From Histomonas meleagridis (taxonomy: Eukaryota > Parabasalia > Tritrichomonadida > Dientamoebidae), in contig WSYJ01000142.1 in NCBI GenBank assembly GCA_020186115.1, positions 558,001 to 622,000 on the forward strand: 64,000 nucleotides of DNA, read 5' to 3'. Below, piece by piece: positions 8,827 through 19,351 of the stretch; positions within the stretch are counted from its first letter, which is position 1; every line of letters begins with the position of its first letter. Below the pieces are notes generated by a model, which was given only the letters and a program-made list of their open reading frames with translations, was not told where the DNA came from and ran no database searches. Position numbers and translations under genes: made by a program.

Positions 8827-11800
8827 TTATTTTTTAGCATTAAATATTGATTCGATTGCAGGTTCGATTAAATGCATTGAGAATTCCATTGACTCGTGTA
8901 CGAGCTGGTTCACCGACAAGAACCTTGTCATAGTTTCTTCCTCGAGAATTGCCAAATCCGTTTTCTTCATCTGGTTAATTCTTCCTCCAATTGATAGTAC
9001 CTGTGACAATCTCTGCTGCCTTGTTGCGCAAAGAATTGCAGTAGCGCAAATGATCACGCCTTCACCGAATTGAGCGAATGCGCCTCTATTTACTTTTCTA
9101 CCGCTTTCTTCTTCAGCCGAGACACCTTCTTTCCTATATACTTCTTTCAAGCAGAATACGAATTCCAACACACTCCAAATAGCAGCGAAACCAGTTAACG
9201 AAGGGAAGTCATAAATATTTGTTGAAGTTTCATCGAATAATTCCCATTTATCTTTACATACGTTCGTAAGTTCTAATACAATTGATTGCATGAATGGAGG
9301 AGAAATTTCACCTTTGTTTGGTACTACATTAATATTATTAAAACATGATTTAGAATCTGCAAATTGTCGATCGAATAATTCGAAGAATAAATCATATTTC
9401 TCATCAATGTTATCAGGCTTCGTTTGATATATATATGCTAATACTTGTTGTGAAGAACCTCGCTTTAAACTAAATGCATAATCTAACATTTCGGATATAG
9501 CTATAGCATTACCTATAGATTTCATTGTTTCAAATAATTGATCGATTTGTTTTTCATTCATAAATGATCGATAAGCACCTTCAAATCGATCATAAGCTTT
9601 ATGACATTCAGTACCTATAGGGATATTAGTAATACGTCGTAACTTTCCTTGGATTTCTTTATAAATCGGTACAAATTGATCTATTAATTGTTTAACATAA
9701 GATTTAAGTTCTTCTAATATTAATACAACTGAACCTGTATCAATAAAGTTTAATAATTCTCGGAAATGTTCAACAGTAATAAATAATGTAGTTTGACGTA
9801 ATGCTGTTGGTACTAAATTCTTTTTAGATTTAAGGAAATTTAATATGTTTTCTCCAATAGCTATAGGTGGTACTAATCTATGAGGATTTGTATGTAAGAA
9901 GAAACGTGGCACAAGTTGTTTTATCATATGACTTTTAATATTATCTAATATTAATGAATTAAAACTACCTGCTGAACCTGATCGTGTTAATGCTGATACT
10001 ATATCATTAAATGGTGTTAAGATTAATCCACAATTAACAAATGCAGAATGTACTTCTTTAAGGATTGTTAAGACATTAGAAAAGACTACAATTCCTAATA
10101 ACCCATAACTTTGAATTATTTTATAAATACTTGAGACATTTTGGAAAAACATTTCATTTAATCGACTAACAAATAATGATTTAATATCAATATAATTACC
10201 TAAAAGGAATAATTGGTTTTGTTGTAAGATATTAACAAGTCGTAATACATTCTCATTCTTTTCAATTGGCTTCTTTAATAAATCTCCATCATTTTGATCT
10301 ACAAATCGTTGCATATAAAAATTACGTAATTTTTCAAATGCAAAATCTGCAATCATTTTAGATATAGTTAATAAACAAATTTCCGCTTCAGCTCTAATTT
10401 CTTCAAATAAATATCGTGAATTTAAATGTTTTAATGCTGTAGATGCTGCATCATCATAAATACTTAATGGATAATATAACGAACCAATTAATTCAAGTTT
10501 TTCTGGATGTGAAAGTGCATAATCAATTAATACATAAGGTAATGATGATGTAATAGGGAAATGTACTGCACCTTCTTTTGATATCTTTTTAACTTCTCCT
10601 CGATACATATCTAGGAAGAATTCTTTAAAGAATAATGATGATTGATCACATACTTTCGTTAATGTTTTTTCTAATTGTAATATATCAATATAAAATTCAG
10701 ATTTAGCTTGGAACTTAGTAAATAATGTTGTACTAGTTCTATCTAATGATGAATTTTCGGAGTTTAATAATATTTGGATTTCACTACGTAATAATTGTAA
10801 ATATTGGATATGTGGTGGTGAATGTGCATCATCAGTAGGTAATGGTGGTTCTTTACTACTTCTTTGTTTTGGTGTTAATTCATTATTATTCTTGAAATAT
10901 CCCATTAATACTCTAATGTTTTCTAAGTCTGGACCAATATGTTCTTTATTTTTACCTGATAACTTTAATAATGAACTTTCTAAATCAATTTTGATGAACT
11001 TTTGAACTTCTTCTTGAACATAATTTGCTATAATTGAATTAAGTCGTGGTAAATCACTTGTAATCATTTCTTTAAATGATCGATTAAGTGCTAAGATTTC
11101 CATAATATATTCTCGTTCATCATCTGTTAAGCCATAACGCATTGCTAACTCGAATTTACTTGGTGGCAATTTGTTTTGATCTTGTTCTTGTTCTTGTTCT
11201 TGTTCTTCTGTCTTTGGTGCTGGTGGTGCATGATCATGTTTATCAATAATTAATTCAGCTAATTCATGAATAGATTTTCCTAATAGTTGAAATGTTTTAG
11301 GTAATAATGTAATTATCTTTTCAACTAAATCTTTGCTTGGATTATCATTTGATGTTAAACGTGATATAACTTGTGAGACAACTGTGAAATTATCTTGTAA
11401 TTCAGTCATTGTTTCAAATAAATTAAATTTAGGTCGTGACTTTTCTCCTAAACTTTGCGTGATGTTATTCGCGACCATTACAAATTGATCAAAATCAACA
11501 CCAAATTCATAAACTAGAACTAACGCAGGATGTTTAACTCGTTCTTTATGAATAAGTGGTGATAATGTGTTTGGTAATGCTTTCAATACTTTCTTCTTAA
11601 CACTTTTATCCGCTAATTCTGCTTGTTGACGTTTGGTCCAAAAGTCAACAATGAAAAGTAGAGAGACAATACAGGCGGTTTCCATGTCAGGATAAATGTA
11701 TCGTTCTTCATTGAGGATTTCACAAATGCGGTGATAAAATATGTTGAAGATATGATTGGTAAGCTCATATGGAATATCTTTGAGCTTATCAAGAAGATCC

Positions 11801-12438
11801 ATTTTAATGGCATTAGGAGTATTCATCCACATACGTAAATCCATTGGAATAAGATCACGGTTTTGTGGTTTGATAATCTTATGTAATGTAGAAAGATCAT
11901 CAGAAAGTGCAGTTCGAGTTGGACATAATTTACCAAGTGTAAAAAGTCGAGAAATAAGATAGAAAAGTTTGTCGAGAAAGATATTGCTATAAAGTCCTTT
12001 GCTCCAAAAATCTCTTTGATGGAAAATGGCTGAAATTTGGTTATTAACTTCATTACAATTTGAACGAACTTTGTTGAAATTATTTACCATATCTTTAAGC
12101 ATTTGTGTTGCAATAGGATTAATTTTATCTTGCGGCGCCTTGGATTGTGCAAGTGCTTCTTCAAGACCACGTGTTGTTGATCTTAATGGATAGATAAAAG
12201 CAATTTGTTCTTCAACTGTTTTAATACGTGACTCAACAATGGTTAGAAGCATGATTGAATCAGTAGCAACAAGTTTTGTCATTTGTGCATTTCGATATTC
12301 ATATTCATCTTCAGTTGGAGAAGTAATCATTGTTGTTAATGGAACAGATCTTGGAATGGTTCCAATGATTGGAAGCTCAGTAAGGTCATTCCATTGTTGA
12401 ACCTGAGCTTGCTCTGGGAGGATAACCCCCGTTGACAT
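8827..12438 (-). CDS. CYFIP/Sra-1 (PIR121) family subunit of the WAVE regulatory complex
   Basis: A protein of about 1,203 residues, similar in length to animal CYFIP (about 1,250). Similarity is clearest in the C-terminal half: an ADFAFEKLRNFYMQRF helix, a LGNYIDIKSLFVSRLNE segment, and the last 150 residues (WSVLEFVFCLKEV ... GEGVIICATAILCATRQQRL) matching the conserved end of CYFIP. In the WAVE complex this subunit binds Rac and holds the WAVE VCA helix inactive; release activates Arp2/3 and actin branching. I start at the ATG at 12438 (MSTGVILPEQAQ); an in-frame ATG at 12615 adds 59 Ile/Lys-rich residues that do not look like the family. There is a Glu/Gln repeat (EEQEQEQEQDQ) near the middle. 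The actin gene and a RasGAP are nearby, but there is no evidence of co-regulation. Confidence 0.8.
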   Translation of the reverse strand: MSTGVILPEQAQVQQWNDLTELPIIGTIPRSVPLTTMITSPTEDEYEYRNAQMTKLVATDSIMLLTIVESRIKTVEEQIAFIYPLRSTTRGLEEALAQSKAPQDKINPIATQMLKDMVNNFNKVRSNCNEVNNQISAIFHQRDFWSKGLYSNIFLDKLFYLISRLFTLGKLCPTRTALSDDLSTLHKIIKPQNRDLIPMDLRMWMNTPNAIKMDLLDKLKDIPYELTNHIFNIFYHRICEILNEERYIYPDMETACIVSLLFIVDFWTKRQQAELADKSVKKKVLKALPNTLSPLIHKERVKHPALVLVYEFGVDFDQFVMVANNITQSLGEKSRPKFNLFETMTELQDNFTVVSQVISRLTSNDNPSKDLVEKIITLLPKTFQLLGKSIHELAELIIDKHDHAPPAPKTEEQEQEQEQDQNKLPPSKFELAMRYGLTDDEREYIMEILALNRSFKEMITSDLPRLNSIIANYVQEEVQKFIKIDLESSLLKLSGKNKEHIGPDLENIRVLMGYFKNNNELTPKQRSSKEPPLPTDDAHSPPHIQYLQLLRSEIQILLNSENSSLDRTSTTLFTKFQAKSEFYIDILQLEKTLTKVCDQSSLFFKEFFLDMYRGEVKKISKEGAVHFPITSSLPYVLIDYALSHPEKLELIGSLYYPLSIYDDAASTALKHLNSRYLFEEIRAEAEICLLTISKMIADFAFEKLRNFYMQRFVDQNDGDLLKKPIEKNENVLRLVNILQQNQLFLLGNYIDIKSLFVSRLNEMFFQNVSSIYKIIQSYGLLGIVVFSNVLTILKEVHSAFVNCGLILTPFNDIVSALTRSGSAGSFNSLILDNIKSHMIKQLVPRFFLHTNPHRLVPPIAIGENILNFLKSKKNLVPTALRQTTLFITVEHFRELLNFIDTGSVVLILEELKSYVKQLIDQFVPIYKEIQGKLRRITNIPIGTECHKAYDRFEGAYRSFMNEKQIDQLFETMKSIGNAIAISEMLDYAFSLKRGSSQQVLAYIYQTKPDNIDEKYDLFFELFDRQFADSKSCFNNINVVPNKGEISPPFMQSIVLELTNVCKDKWELFDETSTNIYDFPSLTGFAAIWSVLEFVFCLKEVYRKEGVSAEEESGRKVNRGAFAQFGEGVIICATAILCATRQQRLSQVLSIGGRINQMKKTDLAILEEETMTRFLSVNQLVHESMEFSMHLIEPAIESIFNAKK

Positions 12439-12663
12439 TTTTGAATTCTGGTTGAATGGTTTATCCAATAAATTGAAAAAGACTTTTCTCTCTGTAGAAG
12501 TCACTTTTTGTACTTTGCTGTTTGTCTCGTTTTGAATGAGAAACAATTTTAAATACTTTATTTTGCTGATTGAAAGAGACTTTATAACATTGATGTTCCA
12601 AATCTTACAGTTCATAATGATTTGATTCTAAATATCCATGATTTTATTTAAACAAATAAAATT

Positions 12664-12682
12664 AAAAAAAAAAAAAAAAAAA
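12664..12682. repeat. A19 homopolymer
   Basis: Run of 19 A just beyond the stop codon of the minus-strand gene at 12713-13564. Confidence 0.9.
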
Positions 12683-12712
12683 CGAATTAATTTAGTTCCA
12701 AACAATGAAAAT

Positions 12713-13564
12713 TCATGAAGTATAACTTTCAGGAACTCCACAAATTTCACAATCGCCTTTAAACTTATAGTGAAGACATTCAGAAAGAGGAGCTTCACCA
12801 TATTTACCGATCTTTTCGTCATCAACATTATTGTAAAGTGTCCATTGCTGATTATCTTTACTGAAGAATATCATTAAACAATGTCCAAATTTCCATTTTT
12901 CTGGGAAAAGAGCCATTATTAAAATATAGTCTCCCTTTAATTCGTTGGAATCAGGTGATATGATAATATTACCAGATGGCAAAAGCCTAATAACATAATT
13001 AGAACATGTAATTACAAAAGAATCATTTTCTTTACAAAGAGTTGTTACTGATGGAACATGAATTATTTGTTGATCAAAAAACATATCTGTTCCATAAATG
13101 GGTTGAAACGCAAGTCTATCAATAAAACCACACTTAATATATAAAATACAATGTGCTAAAATACTAAGAGCAATTATATATTCGTTGTTTGATGGATATA
13201 AATTACCTAAATTTTGTGATTTTTCTTCATTTGCAACAGAATTAGGTATTCTAATGTTATAATGTTTACCTTCAATGAAAATACTAAAAAAGTAATTATC
13301 TGAATTTTTCATTACTTTTTTGTGAAATATTTCTTTTAGTCTCTTATTTCGATATATAATATAAATTAATGAATAAAGCATACAACTTCCATCTTTAATT
13401 GTTTCTGCTAATTCACGATCATTTAATTCAATATTAAATTCAAATGATTTAGCATCACTTGGAATAACAAATCCATTAGTAGCTTCTTCACATATCTTTT
13501 GAATTGCTTCTGATTGTTGTGGAATTGGTTTTAGCTCAATGTCTTCCTCTTCTTCATTCGTCAT
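12713..13564 (-). CDS. Uncharacterised protein, possibly a degenerate USP-like cysteine peptidase
   Basis: A 283-residue protein beginning MTNEEEEDIELKP. I do not recognise it with certainty. Two spots resemble the active-site boxes of ubiquitin-specific peptidases: DGSCMLYSLIYIIY (residues about 58-71; compare G-x-x-C-x-L-x-x-L) and, near the end, FGHCLMIFFSKDNQQWTLYNN (compare GH ... W ... D/N). The spacing and order fit a small papain-like fold, but the intervening fingers of a real USP are not evident. There is a CEICGVP motif at the C-terminus. It lies between the CYFIP-like gene and ornithine carbamoyltransferase, all on the minus strand, with about 90 bases to the latter. Function is inference only. 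Confidence 0.55.
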   Translation of the reverse strand: MTNEEEEDIELKPIPQQSEAIQKICEEATNGFVIPSDAKSFEFNIELNDRELAETIKDGSCMLYSLIYIIYRNKRLKEIFHKKVMKNSDNYFFSIFIEGKHYNIRIPNSVANEEKSQNLGNLYPSNNEYIIALSILAHCILYIKCGFIDRLAFQPIYGTDMFFDQQIIHVPSVTTLCKENDSFVITCSNYVIRLLPSGNIIISPDSNELKGDYILIMALFPEKWKFGHCLMIFFSKDNQQWTLYNNVDDEKIGKYGEAPLSECLHYKFKGDCEICGVPESYTS

Positions 13565-13652
13565 TTCACTAACTTTGTTTGCAATTTTTGCCTTTTTTCA
13601 CAAGCTCTGTTCGTAACAAAAACTCTTAAAAAAAAAATAAAATTTGAATTTT

Positions 13653-14594
13653 TTAGAATCCTTTGATGAGGTAGTATAAGAGAGCCATTTCAGCCCACAT
13701 TCTGTTTTCAGCTTCATCAAAGATGACACTTTGTGGACCATCAATTACTTCTGCTGTAACCTCATCACCACGAACAGCTGGAAGGCAGTGAAGGAATAAG
13801 CAATCCTTTTCAGCCTTTGCCATTAATTCAGCATTAACTTGATATGGTTTGAAGACCTTACGACGTGTTTCTAATTGTTCCTTTGGAATGTGGTATGAAA
13901 GAATTGTATCAGTATAAACAACGTTAGCGCCCTTGATAGCTTCATCAATGTTGTGTGTGCAAAGAAGTTTACCACCAGTCTTTGCATTAAGTTGGTTGCA
14001 TTCGTCAATAACTTCTTGTTCAATAGCATATTCTTCACCTTCTGGTCCGCAAACATGGCATTCAAGGCCTAACAAAGCGCATGTTCTCATGAGATCGTAT
14101 GTAACATTGTTTGCAACATCACCAAAGTAAGCAAGAACTGTTCCCTTCAATGATCCACGCTTTTCAAGGATTGTTTGGAAGTCAGCAACCATTTGTGTTG
14201 GGTGAGCAAAATCATCAAGACCGTTGATAACTGGAATCTTTGAGTTTGCTGCTAATTCGCGGACATCAGCGCGCTTGTTCAAACGTGCCATAACAACATC
14301 GACCATACGTTCAAGAACGTGTGCTGTATCGGCAATTGTTTCCTTCTTACCAAGTGGTGAATCAGCAACACTATACATGATAGCATGTCCACCCATCTTT
14401 GTCATACCTGTTTCGAATGAAACACGTGTACGAAGGGATGGTTTTTCGAAGAGCATCAATAATGTCTTTTGTTCGAGTGCATGGGAATAATTTTCTGGAT
14501 GAGCCTTCATTTCGATAGCGAGTTTGAGAATCTTTTCAACCTCTTCAGCTGTTAAAGATGTAATTTTAAGAACGTGACGGCAGGGAACAGACAT
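13653..14594 (-). CDS. OTC: Ornithine carbamoyltransferase family enzyme with variant SMG loop
   Basis: 313 residues, the usual length. The carbamoyl-phosphate site is present as SLRTR (53-57, normally STRTR), followed by HPTQ (131-134) and HCLPA (269-273). The enzyme interconverts ornithine plus carbamoyl phosphate and citrulline. In trichomonads it works catabolically, between arginine deiminase and carbamate kinase, to yield ATP. No organelle-targeting extension is visible. The ornithine-binding SMG loop, normally DVWxSMG, reads DTILSYHIP here, so the exact amine substrate (ornithine, putrescine or other) should not be assumed. Codons are GC-richer than in neighbours, suggesting high expression. 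An initiator sits about a dozen bases upstream of the ATG. Confidence 0.9.
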   Translation of the reverse strand: MSVPCRHVLKITSLTAEEVEKILKLAIEMKAHPENYSHALEQKTLLMLFEKPSLRTRVSFETGMTKMGGHAIMYSVADSPLGKKETIADTAHVLERMVDVVMARLNKRADVRELAANSKIPVINGLDDFAHPTQMVADFQTILEKRGSLKGTVLAYFGDVANNVTYDLMRTCALLGLECHVCGPEGEEYAIEQEVIDECNQLNAKTGGKLLCTHNIDEAIKGANVVYTDTILSYHIPKEQLETRRKVFKPYQVNAELMAKAEKDCLFLHCLPAVRGDEVTAEVIDGPQSVIFDEAENRMWAEMALLYYLIKGF

Positions 14595-14605
14595 TTCCTC
14601 AGCAA

Positions 14606-14610
14606 AGTGA
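14606..14610 (-). promoter_or_regulatory. Trichomonad initiator (Inr) of the OTC gene
   Basis: TCACT on the minus strand, +1 A about 14 bases before the ATG at 14594. Confidence 0.6.
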
Positions 14611-15130
14611 ACTGGCCATCGTTTTCTTTATTTTAAAACTCAAACAACCACAAATTCCTTAAAACGAAATTAATTATAAATAAATTAAATATATAATTTT
14701 TGTTTGTTTCACATTTATGTAATAAGTATTTTATAAATTTATTAATTGATGTTTAATTAATGAGATAATTTAATTTTTACTGGGAAATTATCACTTCACT
14801 TTGTAATAAAACGATAAATCGACTTTTTGAATCAAAAATCACTTCATCCGTAAAATTTTTTTGTTTAATCAAATCTTTAGTTATTGCAATAGTATTATTT
14901 GTTTATATAAGTTTTTCTTTATTAAAAGATACTCTCTATTTTATGCTTGTAATTCATCATAAAGAAGGGTACTTATGCTATTAATAAGCACATTTTAAAT
15001 TATAATGAAAGCATAAATATGCAAATTAATTTCTACGAGATGTCATAAGTGCAAACAAAATAAATATTGTTTAAAAAAAATATTTTTCCTACTAAATTAA
15101 AAACAATTTTTATTAACAAAAAAAAAATAT
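14611..15130. other. Intergenic region
   Basis: About 520 AT-rich bases; no gene or repeat recognised. Confidence 0.5.
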
Positions 15131-18100
15131 TTAACCGAAGTCTTCAATGATAGAAGAAGACAACATAAGATGTTCATTAATTTCAGCTGTCAATGCTTTA
15201 TTTTTCTTATAATTTTTGAATAAGAATATTGAAACCACAACAATTACTATAACTAAAACGGAAACAGAAATTGACACAAGAATTGTAATCAATTTCGTAT
15301 CTTTTGGCCTTGAATCCTTCGTAAAAATACATACATCAAAATAATTTGCAGGTTCTGTTGCAAGTATTTCATTCCATTCATCTGTATTATTTGTATTATA
15401 ATTATCATAATTTTTAGTATAAGGTAAACATAACGTTATATTATAAACGAAATGATTTCCATTTTGAGTTTTATTTTGTTTTGTATTTGCAAATATTTTT
15501 GTATTGAAATTCGGAGGATTTTCTGGAAATGAAATCATATGTAATGAAGTACATCCTTCAAAAATTTTGACTGCATCATTTTTAACCTTTTGTAACAAAG
15601 GAAAATGAACAAAAGAAAGTGATATACATCCCTTAAAACATGAGTCATAATTAATATCAGTCAATACATCAAAGATTACACTTCGAAGTGAAATACAATT
15701 TTCAAATGAGCTTAAGCCGATTGAACTTAATTGCTTAAATTCAAGTGATTCAATTGAAAGACAGTTTGCAAATGCATATGCTTCAATCGTAGTAATTTTC
15801 TCTAATGAAATATTACTTAGGCTTGAACAATTTGTAAATGTATAAGATCGAATTGATGTAACTTTCGGGAAATGAATTGATGTTAAATTATAACAATATT
15901 GAAATGCATATCCACCAATCGTATAAACACTTACAAATGATACATTTTTCAATGATATACAACTCGTAAATGAATAACCTCCAATTACTTCAAGAATTGG
16001 CATATTAATTGTTTCCAATAATTTACAATTTCGAAATGATGACAATCCTATTAATGTACATTTAGGTAAATAAATGGATTTAAGTGACAAACAATTATAA
16101 AATTGATAACTACTTATTGTTATGATATTTGGAATATTTGCTTCATTTAATTTTTGGCAATTATCAAATACATTTTTACCTACTACAGTTGCATTTAAAA
16201 AAGTAACTTTTTCTAAATTTAAACATGATTGAAATACTCCATCTTCAATGGTTTTAATAATATTATTTTCTACCGAAATAATTTCATTACAATATGAAAA
16301 ACAATTTTTTCCAATTGATTCAAATTTCGAAAAATCAGTGATTCTTACATTAGAATTCATAAAACTTTCATTTCCAATTCTGGTAACGTTTGGAATATAA
16401 ATATTATCAAGGAAAAGTTGATCTTTAAAACATCGATCACCGATTTCTATTAAATTTGGAGCAGTAAAATTAATTAACTTCGTTCCAAGAAAAACGTCAT
16501 TTCCAATATATTCTAATGAAGGTAAATCTATATTACTAAAATCATAACAATATTGAAATGCTTCATTTGAACAATATTTTAATTTATTACATGTAAGTAT
16601 ATCAATTGATGAATTCGCAAAAAATCCAACTCCTGCGTATTCCAAATTATGAAAAATTACAACATATAAATTCTTACAACTTCTAAAACAATAATCGCCA
16701 ACTTTTATAACATCAAGTTCTAAACCTCCTTGTAAACTTGAAGAAAAAGTCGAATTTTCAAAACAACAATTTCCTAATTCTTTACAATTAAATAAATATA
16801 TTGAATCAATATTAATCTGATTAGAAAACAAATAATCAGGTGCATATTCAAGTTTTGGTAAAAAAAATTCTATAATTGTGTTTTGCCCTTGGAAAAAGTA
16901 TTTACTACAATTGATTAAACTTGGACCTTCAAATACTTGTAACGAATCACAAGTATGAAACACATACGAACCTGCTTCTTGAAGATTAGGGAAATATACG
17001 TTGTTTAAATAAATACATTTTTCAAATGCATAATCATCAACCTTTGAAACATTTGGAAAATTAACATATAAAATTGATAAACAACATGAAAATGCTTTAT
17101 AACCAATAAATGTAACATATGAAAATGAAAGAATTTCTAATGACGAACAAAATGCAAAAGAAAGATGTCCAATTATCTTTAAAATTGGAAAATCGATATT
17201 TGCTAATTGTGTACATTCATAAAAACAATATGAATCCAAATCTTCTAATGAAGAAAATGAAACTTCATGTAAATATTTGCATTGATAAAAAGCACTATGA
17301 TAAAGTTTTGTTACATTTGGACAGATAACATTTGGTAAAGAACTACATCCAGCAAATGCACACATATCAATTAAATTAACATTTTCAGAAAACGTCACAT
17401 TTTTCAAGTTTCTACAATAATAAAATGAATAAGATCCAACAGAAGTAATATTTGGACCGATATAAATTGTTTCTAAATTTTCATCAGCATAAAATGCGCC
17501 AAAATCAATCAAAGTAATTGATATTGTAAATGTAATATTCTTTAATGAAGTACAAAAAGCAAGTACAAATTTTCCTGTTGATTTTAATCCATCGCCAAAA
17601 GTAAAAGATTTTAACCTAGAACATTGAGAAAATGCATATTCACTTAATAAAGTAACTGAATTTGGAATTTTAATATTTGTGAATGAACATCCTGAAAATG
17701 CATGTTCTCCAATTGTTTTTAAATTTGTGTTGTCCCCAAATGTAATAGATGAAAGTGAACTACAAGATTCAAATGAACGACTACCAATTGAATTAATGGA
17801 ATCAGGGAAAATAATATCATTTAAACGAAGGCAAAATTCAAAAACGTTACATTTTAATTCTTTAAGTTTGGTCCCAAATTCGATAGAATTCATGTAAGCA
17901 CATGTATAAAATGCATAATCACCAATAACTTCAACATTTTCGCCTAAATAAAACGTTTTAAAGGGACATAAAGAAAAGGCTCTTTCTTCAATGGTAATTA
18001 CAGAACTTGGAATTGATATGTTCTGTAAACGACTAGAATAAAATGTGTACATAGAAATTTTTGAAATACTTTCACTCAAAATAATTGTTTGAATTCCACA

Positions 18101-18487
18101 TTGATAAAATGCATATGAACCAATTATTGTTACTGTATTCGGAATTTGGATTTGCTTCAACATATAACATTGGTAAAAACAACATTCTCCAATTGAAGTG
18201 ACTTTTTCTCCAATAGTAACAGTTGAGAGTGAAAAGCATGTAAAAAATGCATCATCACCAATTGTTATAACAGAATTTCCAATGAGAACAGAAGTGAGGG
18301 AAACCCAACCACTGAATGCATTGTTTTTAATATCTTTGATATTACCATATATAAATAGATGAGATGTATTAGATTTGTATTCCTGTGTCATTTCGCTTTC
18401 ATCAGAAATTACTAACGTGCTATTGCTTTCAATAAAAATTTGAGTGGTATGTATTGCAAATATCAAGAAAAAACATGATCCAAGCAT
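15131..18487 (-). CDS. BspA-like leucine-rich-repeat surface protein
   Basis: 1,118 residues. It opens with a signal peptide (MLGSCFFLIFAIHTTQIF). Residues about 40-1010 are made of some forty LRR_5-type repeats of about 23 residues with the pattern I-x-x-x-A-F-x-x-C-x-x-L-x-x-I. A single transmembrane segment lies near 1065-1090 (ILVSISVSVLVIVIVVVSIF), followed by a basic stop-transfer NYKKNK and a short cytoplasmic tail ending EDFG. This is the architecture of the large BspA family of trichomonads, type I membrane proteins thought to bind host cells or bacteria. The frame is intact throughout. Ligand unknown. Confidence 0.9.
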   Translation of the reverse strand: MLGSCFFLIFAIHTTQIFIESNSTLVISDESEMTQEYKSNTSHLFIYGNIKDIKNNAFSGWVSLTSVLIGNSVITIGDDAFFTCFSLSTVTIGEKVTSIGECCFYQCYMLKQIQIPNTVTIIGSYAFYQCGIQTIILSESISKISMYTFYSSRLQNISIPSSVITIEERAFSLCPFKTFYLGENVEVIGDYAFYTCAYMNSIEFGTKLKELKCNVFEFCLRLNDIIFPDSINSIGSRSFESCSSLSSITFGDNTNLKTIGEHAFSGCSFTNIKIPNSVTLLSEYAFSQCSRLKSFTFGDGLKSTGKFVLAFCTSLKNITFTISITLIDFGAFYADENLETIYIGPNITSVGSYSFYYCRNLKNVTFSENVNLIDMCAFAGCSSLPNVICPNVTKLYHSAFYQCKYLHEVSFSSLEDLDSYCFYECTQLANIDFPILKIIGHLSFAFCSSLEILSFSYVTFIGYKAFSCCLSILYVNFPNVSKVDDYAFEKCIYLNNVYFPNLQEAGSYVFHTCDSLQVFEGPSLINCSKYFFQGQNTIIEFFLPKLEYAPDYLFSNQINIDSIYLFNCKELGNCCFENSTFSSSLQGGLELDVIKVGDYCFRSCKNLYVVIFHNLEYAGVGFFANSSIDILTCNKLKYCSNEAFQYCYDFSNIDLPSLEYIGNDVFLGTKLINFTAPNLIEIGDRCFKDQLFLDNIYIPNVTRIGNESFMNSNVRITDFSKFESIGKNCFSYCNEIISVENNIIKTIEDGVFQSCLNLEKVTFLNATVVGKNVFDNCQKLNEANIPNIITISSYQFYNCLSLKSIYLPKCTLIGLSSFRNCKLLETINMPILEVIGGYSFTSCISLKNVSFVSVYTIGGYAFQYCYNLTSIHFPKVTSIRSYTFTNCSSLSNISLEKITTIEAYAFANCLSIESLEFKQLSSIGLSSFENCISLRSVIFDVLTDINYDSCFKGCISLSFVHFPLLQKVKNDAVKIFEGCTSLHMISFPENPPNFNTKIFANTKQNKTQNGNHFVYNITLCLPYTKNYDNYNTNNTDEWNEILATEPANYFDVCIFTKDSRPKDTKLITILVSISVSVLVIVIVVVSIFLFKNYKKNKALTAEINEHLMLSSSIIEDFG

Positions 18488-19351
18488 TGACAGTATTTAA
18501 CGATAGAAACAAGTATCAAACGTGTTTCAAAACGATTATCGGATTTTTTAAAATCTTCAAGATAGCCCAAATATATTTTGAATCAACATAACTTACAGGA
18601 GGCATTTCTTTAGATTGATTTTTATATGTTTTTTAAAAAAAAAAATAAATAAATAAATTTGGCAATAGAGCAAAAAATGATTTTAATAAAAGAGTTATTT
18701 ATTAAGTTTTCCCTGAATGAATCTTTCAGGTATCAATTGCAAAAGTTCACAATGAGAGATATTTTTGGGTTTATCAGAAAAGAATTCTTACTGAATATGG
18801 GTCTGGAATTTTGATTTAAAATAAGAATAATAGCCTCTGATTTACATAGAGCTTAAACCGTTCATCAAAGGGGGTCAAAAAAATACATTTTAGGTGAAAA
18901 ACAGATTTTTAAAAACGCAAGTACTTATAACTCTCTTCGCAACTAAGTTAACTTGATCAACAACATATGGTCCATTTTAAGTTTACCCATAAAAATGAAT
19001 CCAACATTTGTAACAAAAAAGGGAACACCACTTACTATTGATTTTATTTTGCAAAATCAATATACATAATTTTGCTAATTGGGTTATAAATGTTATTTTT
19101 CACACATCAATGCAACTTTAGTTTTTACCTTCTTTAAGAAAAAATAAAAAAAAAAAATAAAAAAAAAGAATGAAATGCTTCAAATTTAAAAAAAAAAATC
19201 ATTAAATCTTTAAAATAAATTCACATAATAATGACATCACCAACAATTTCATGAAGTACATATCATAAACATTTTCGAATCAATTAAATCAAGTTTAAAC
19301 TGTCGGACAAACACATAAAACGAATGAATGATTTTTTAATCAGCTATCAAA
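18488..19351. other. Intergenic region with a 10-bp stem-loop
   Basis: About 860 bases, AT-rich with several A-runs. A perfect 10-bp inverted repeat (TATTGATTTT, 7-base loop) lies at 19036-19062. No gene seen. Confidence 0.5.

Noticed and set aside
8577-8837. 86-codon frame on the + strand between RBR copy 2 and CYFIP
   Set aside because: No signal, domain or codon preference like that of its neighbours; it overlaps the 3' end of a well-supported gene.
12439-12615. N-terminal extension of the CYFIP-like protein from an ATG at 12615
   Set aside because: The extra 59 residues are Ile/Lys/Asn-rich, unlike the family, and look like translated spacer.
19036-19062. Bacterial-type terminator hairpin
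   Set aside because: The 10-bp stem is all but GC-free, and trichomonad genes end at TAAA polyadenylation signals.
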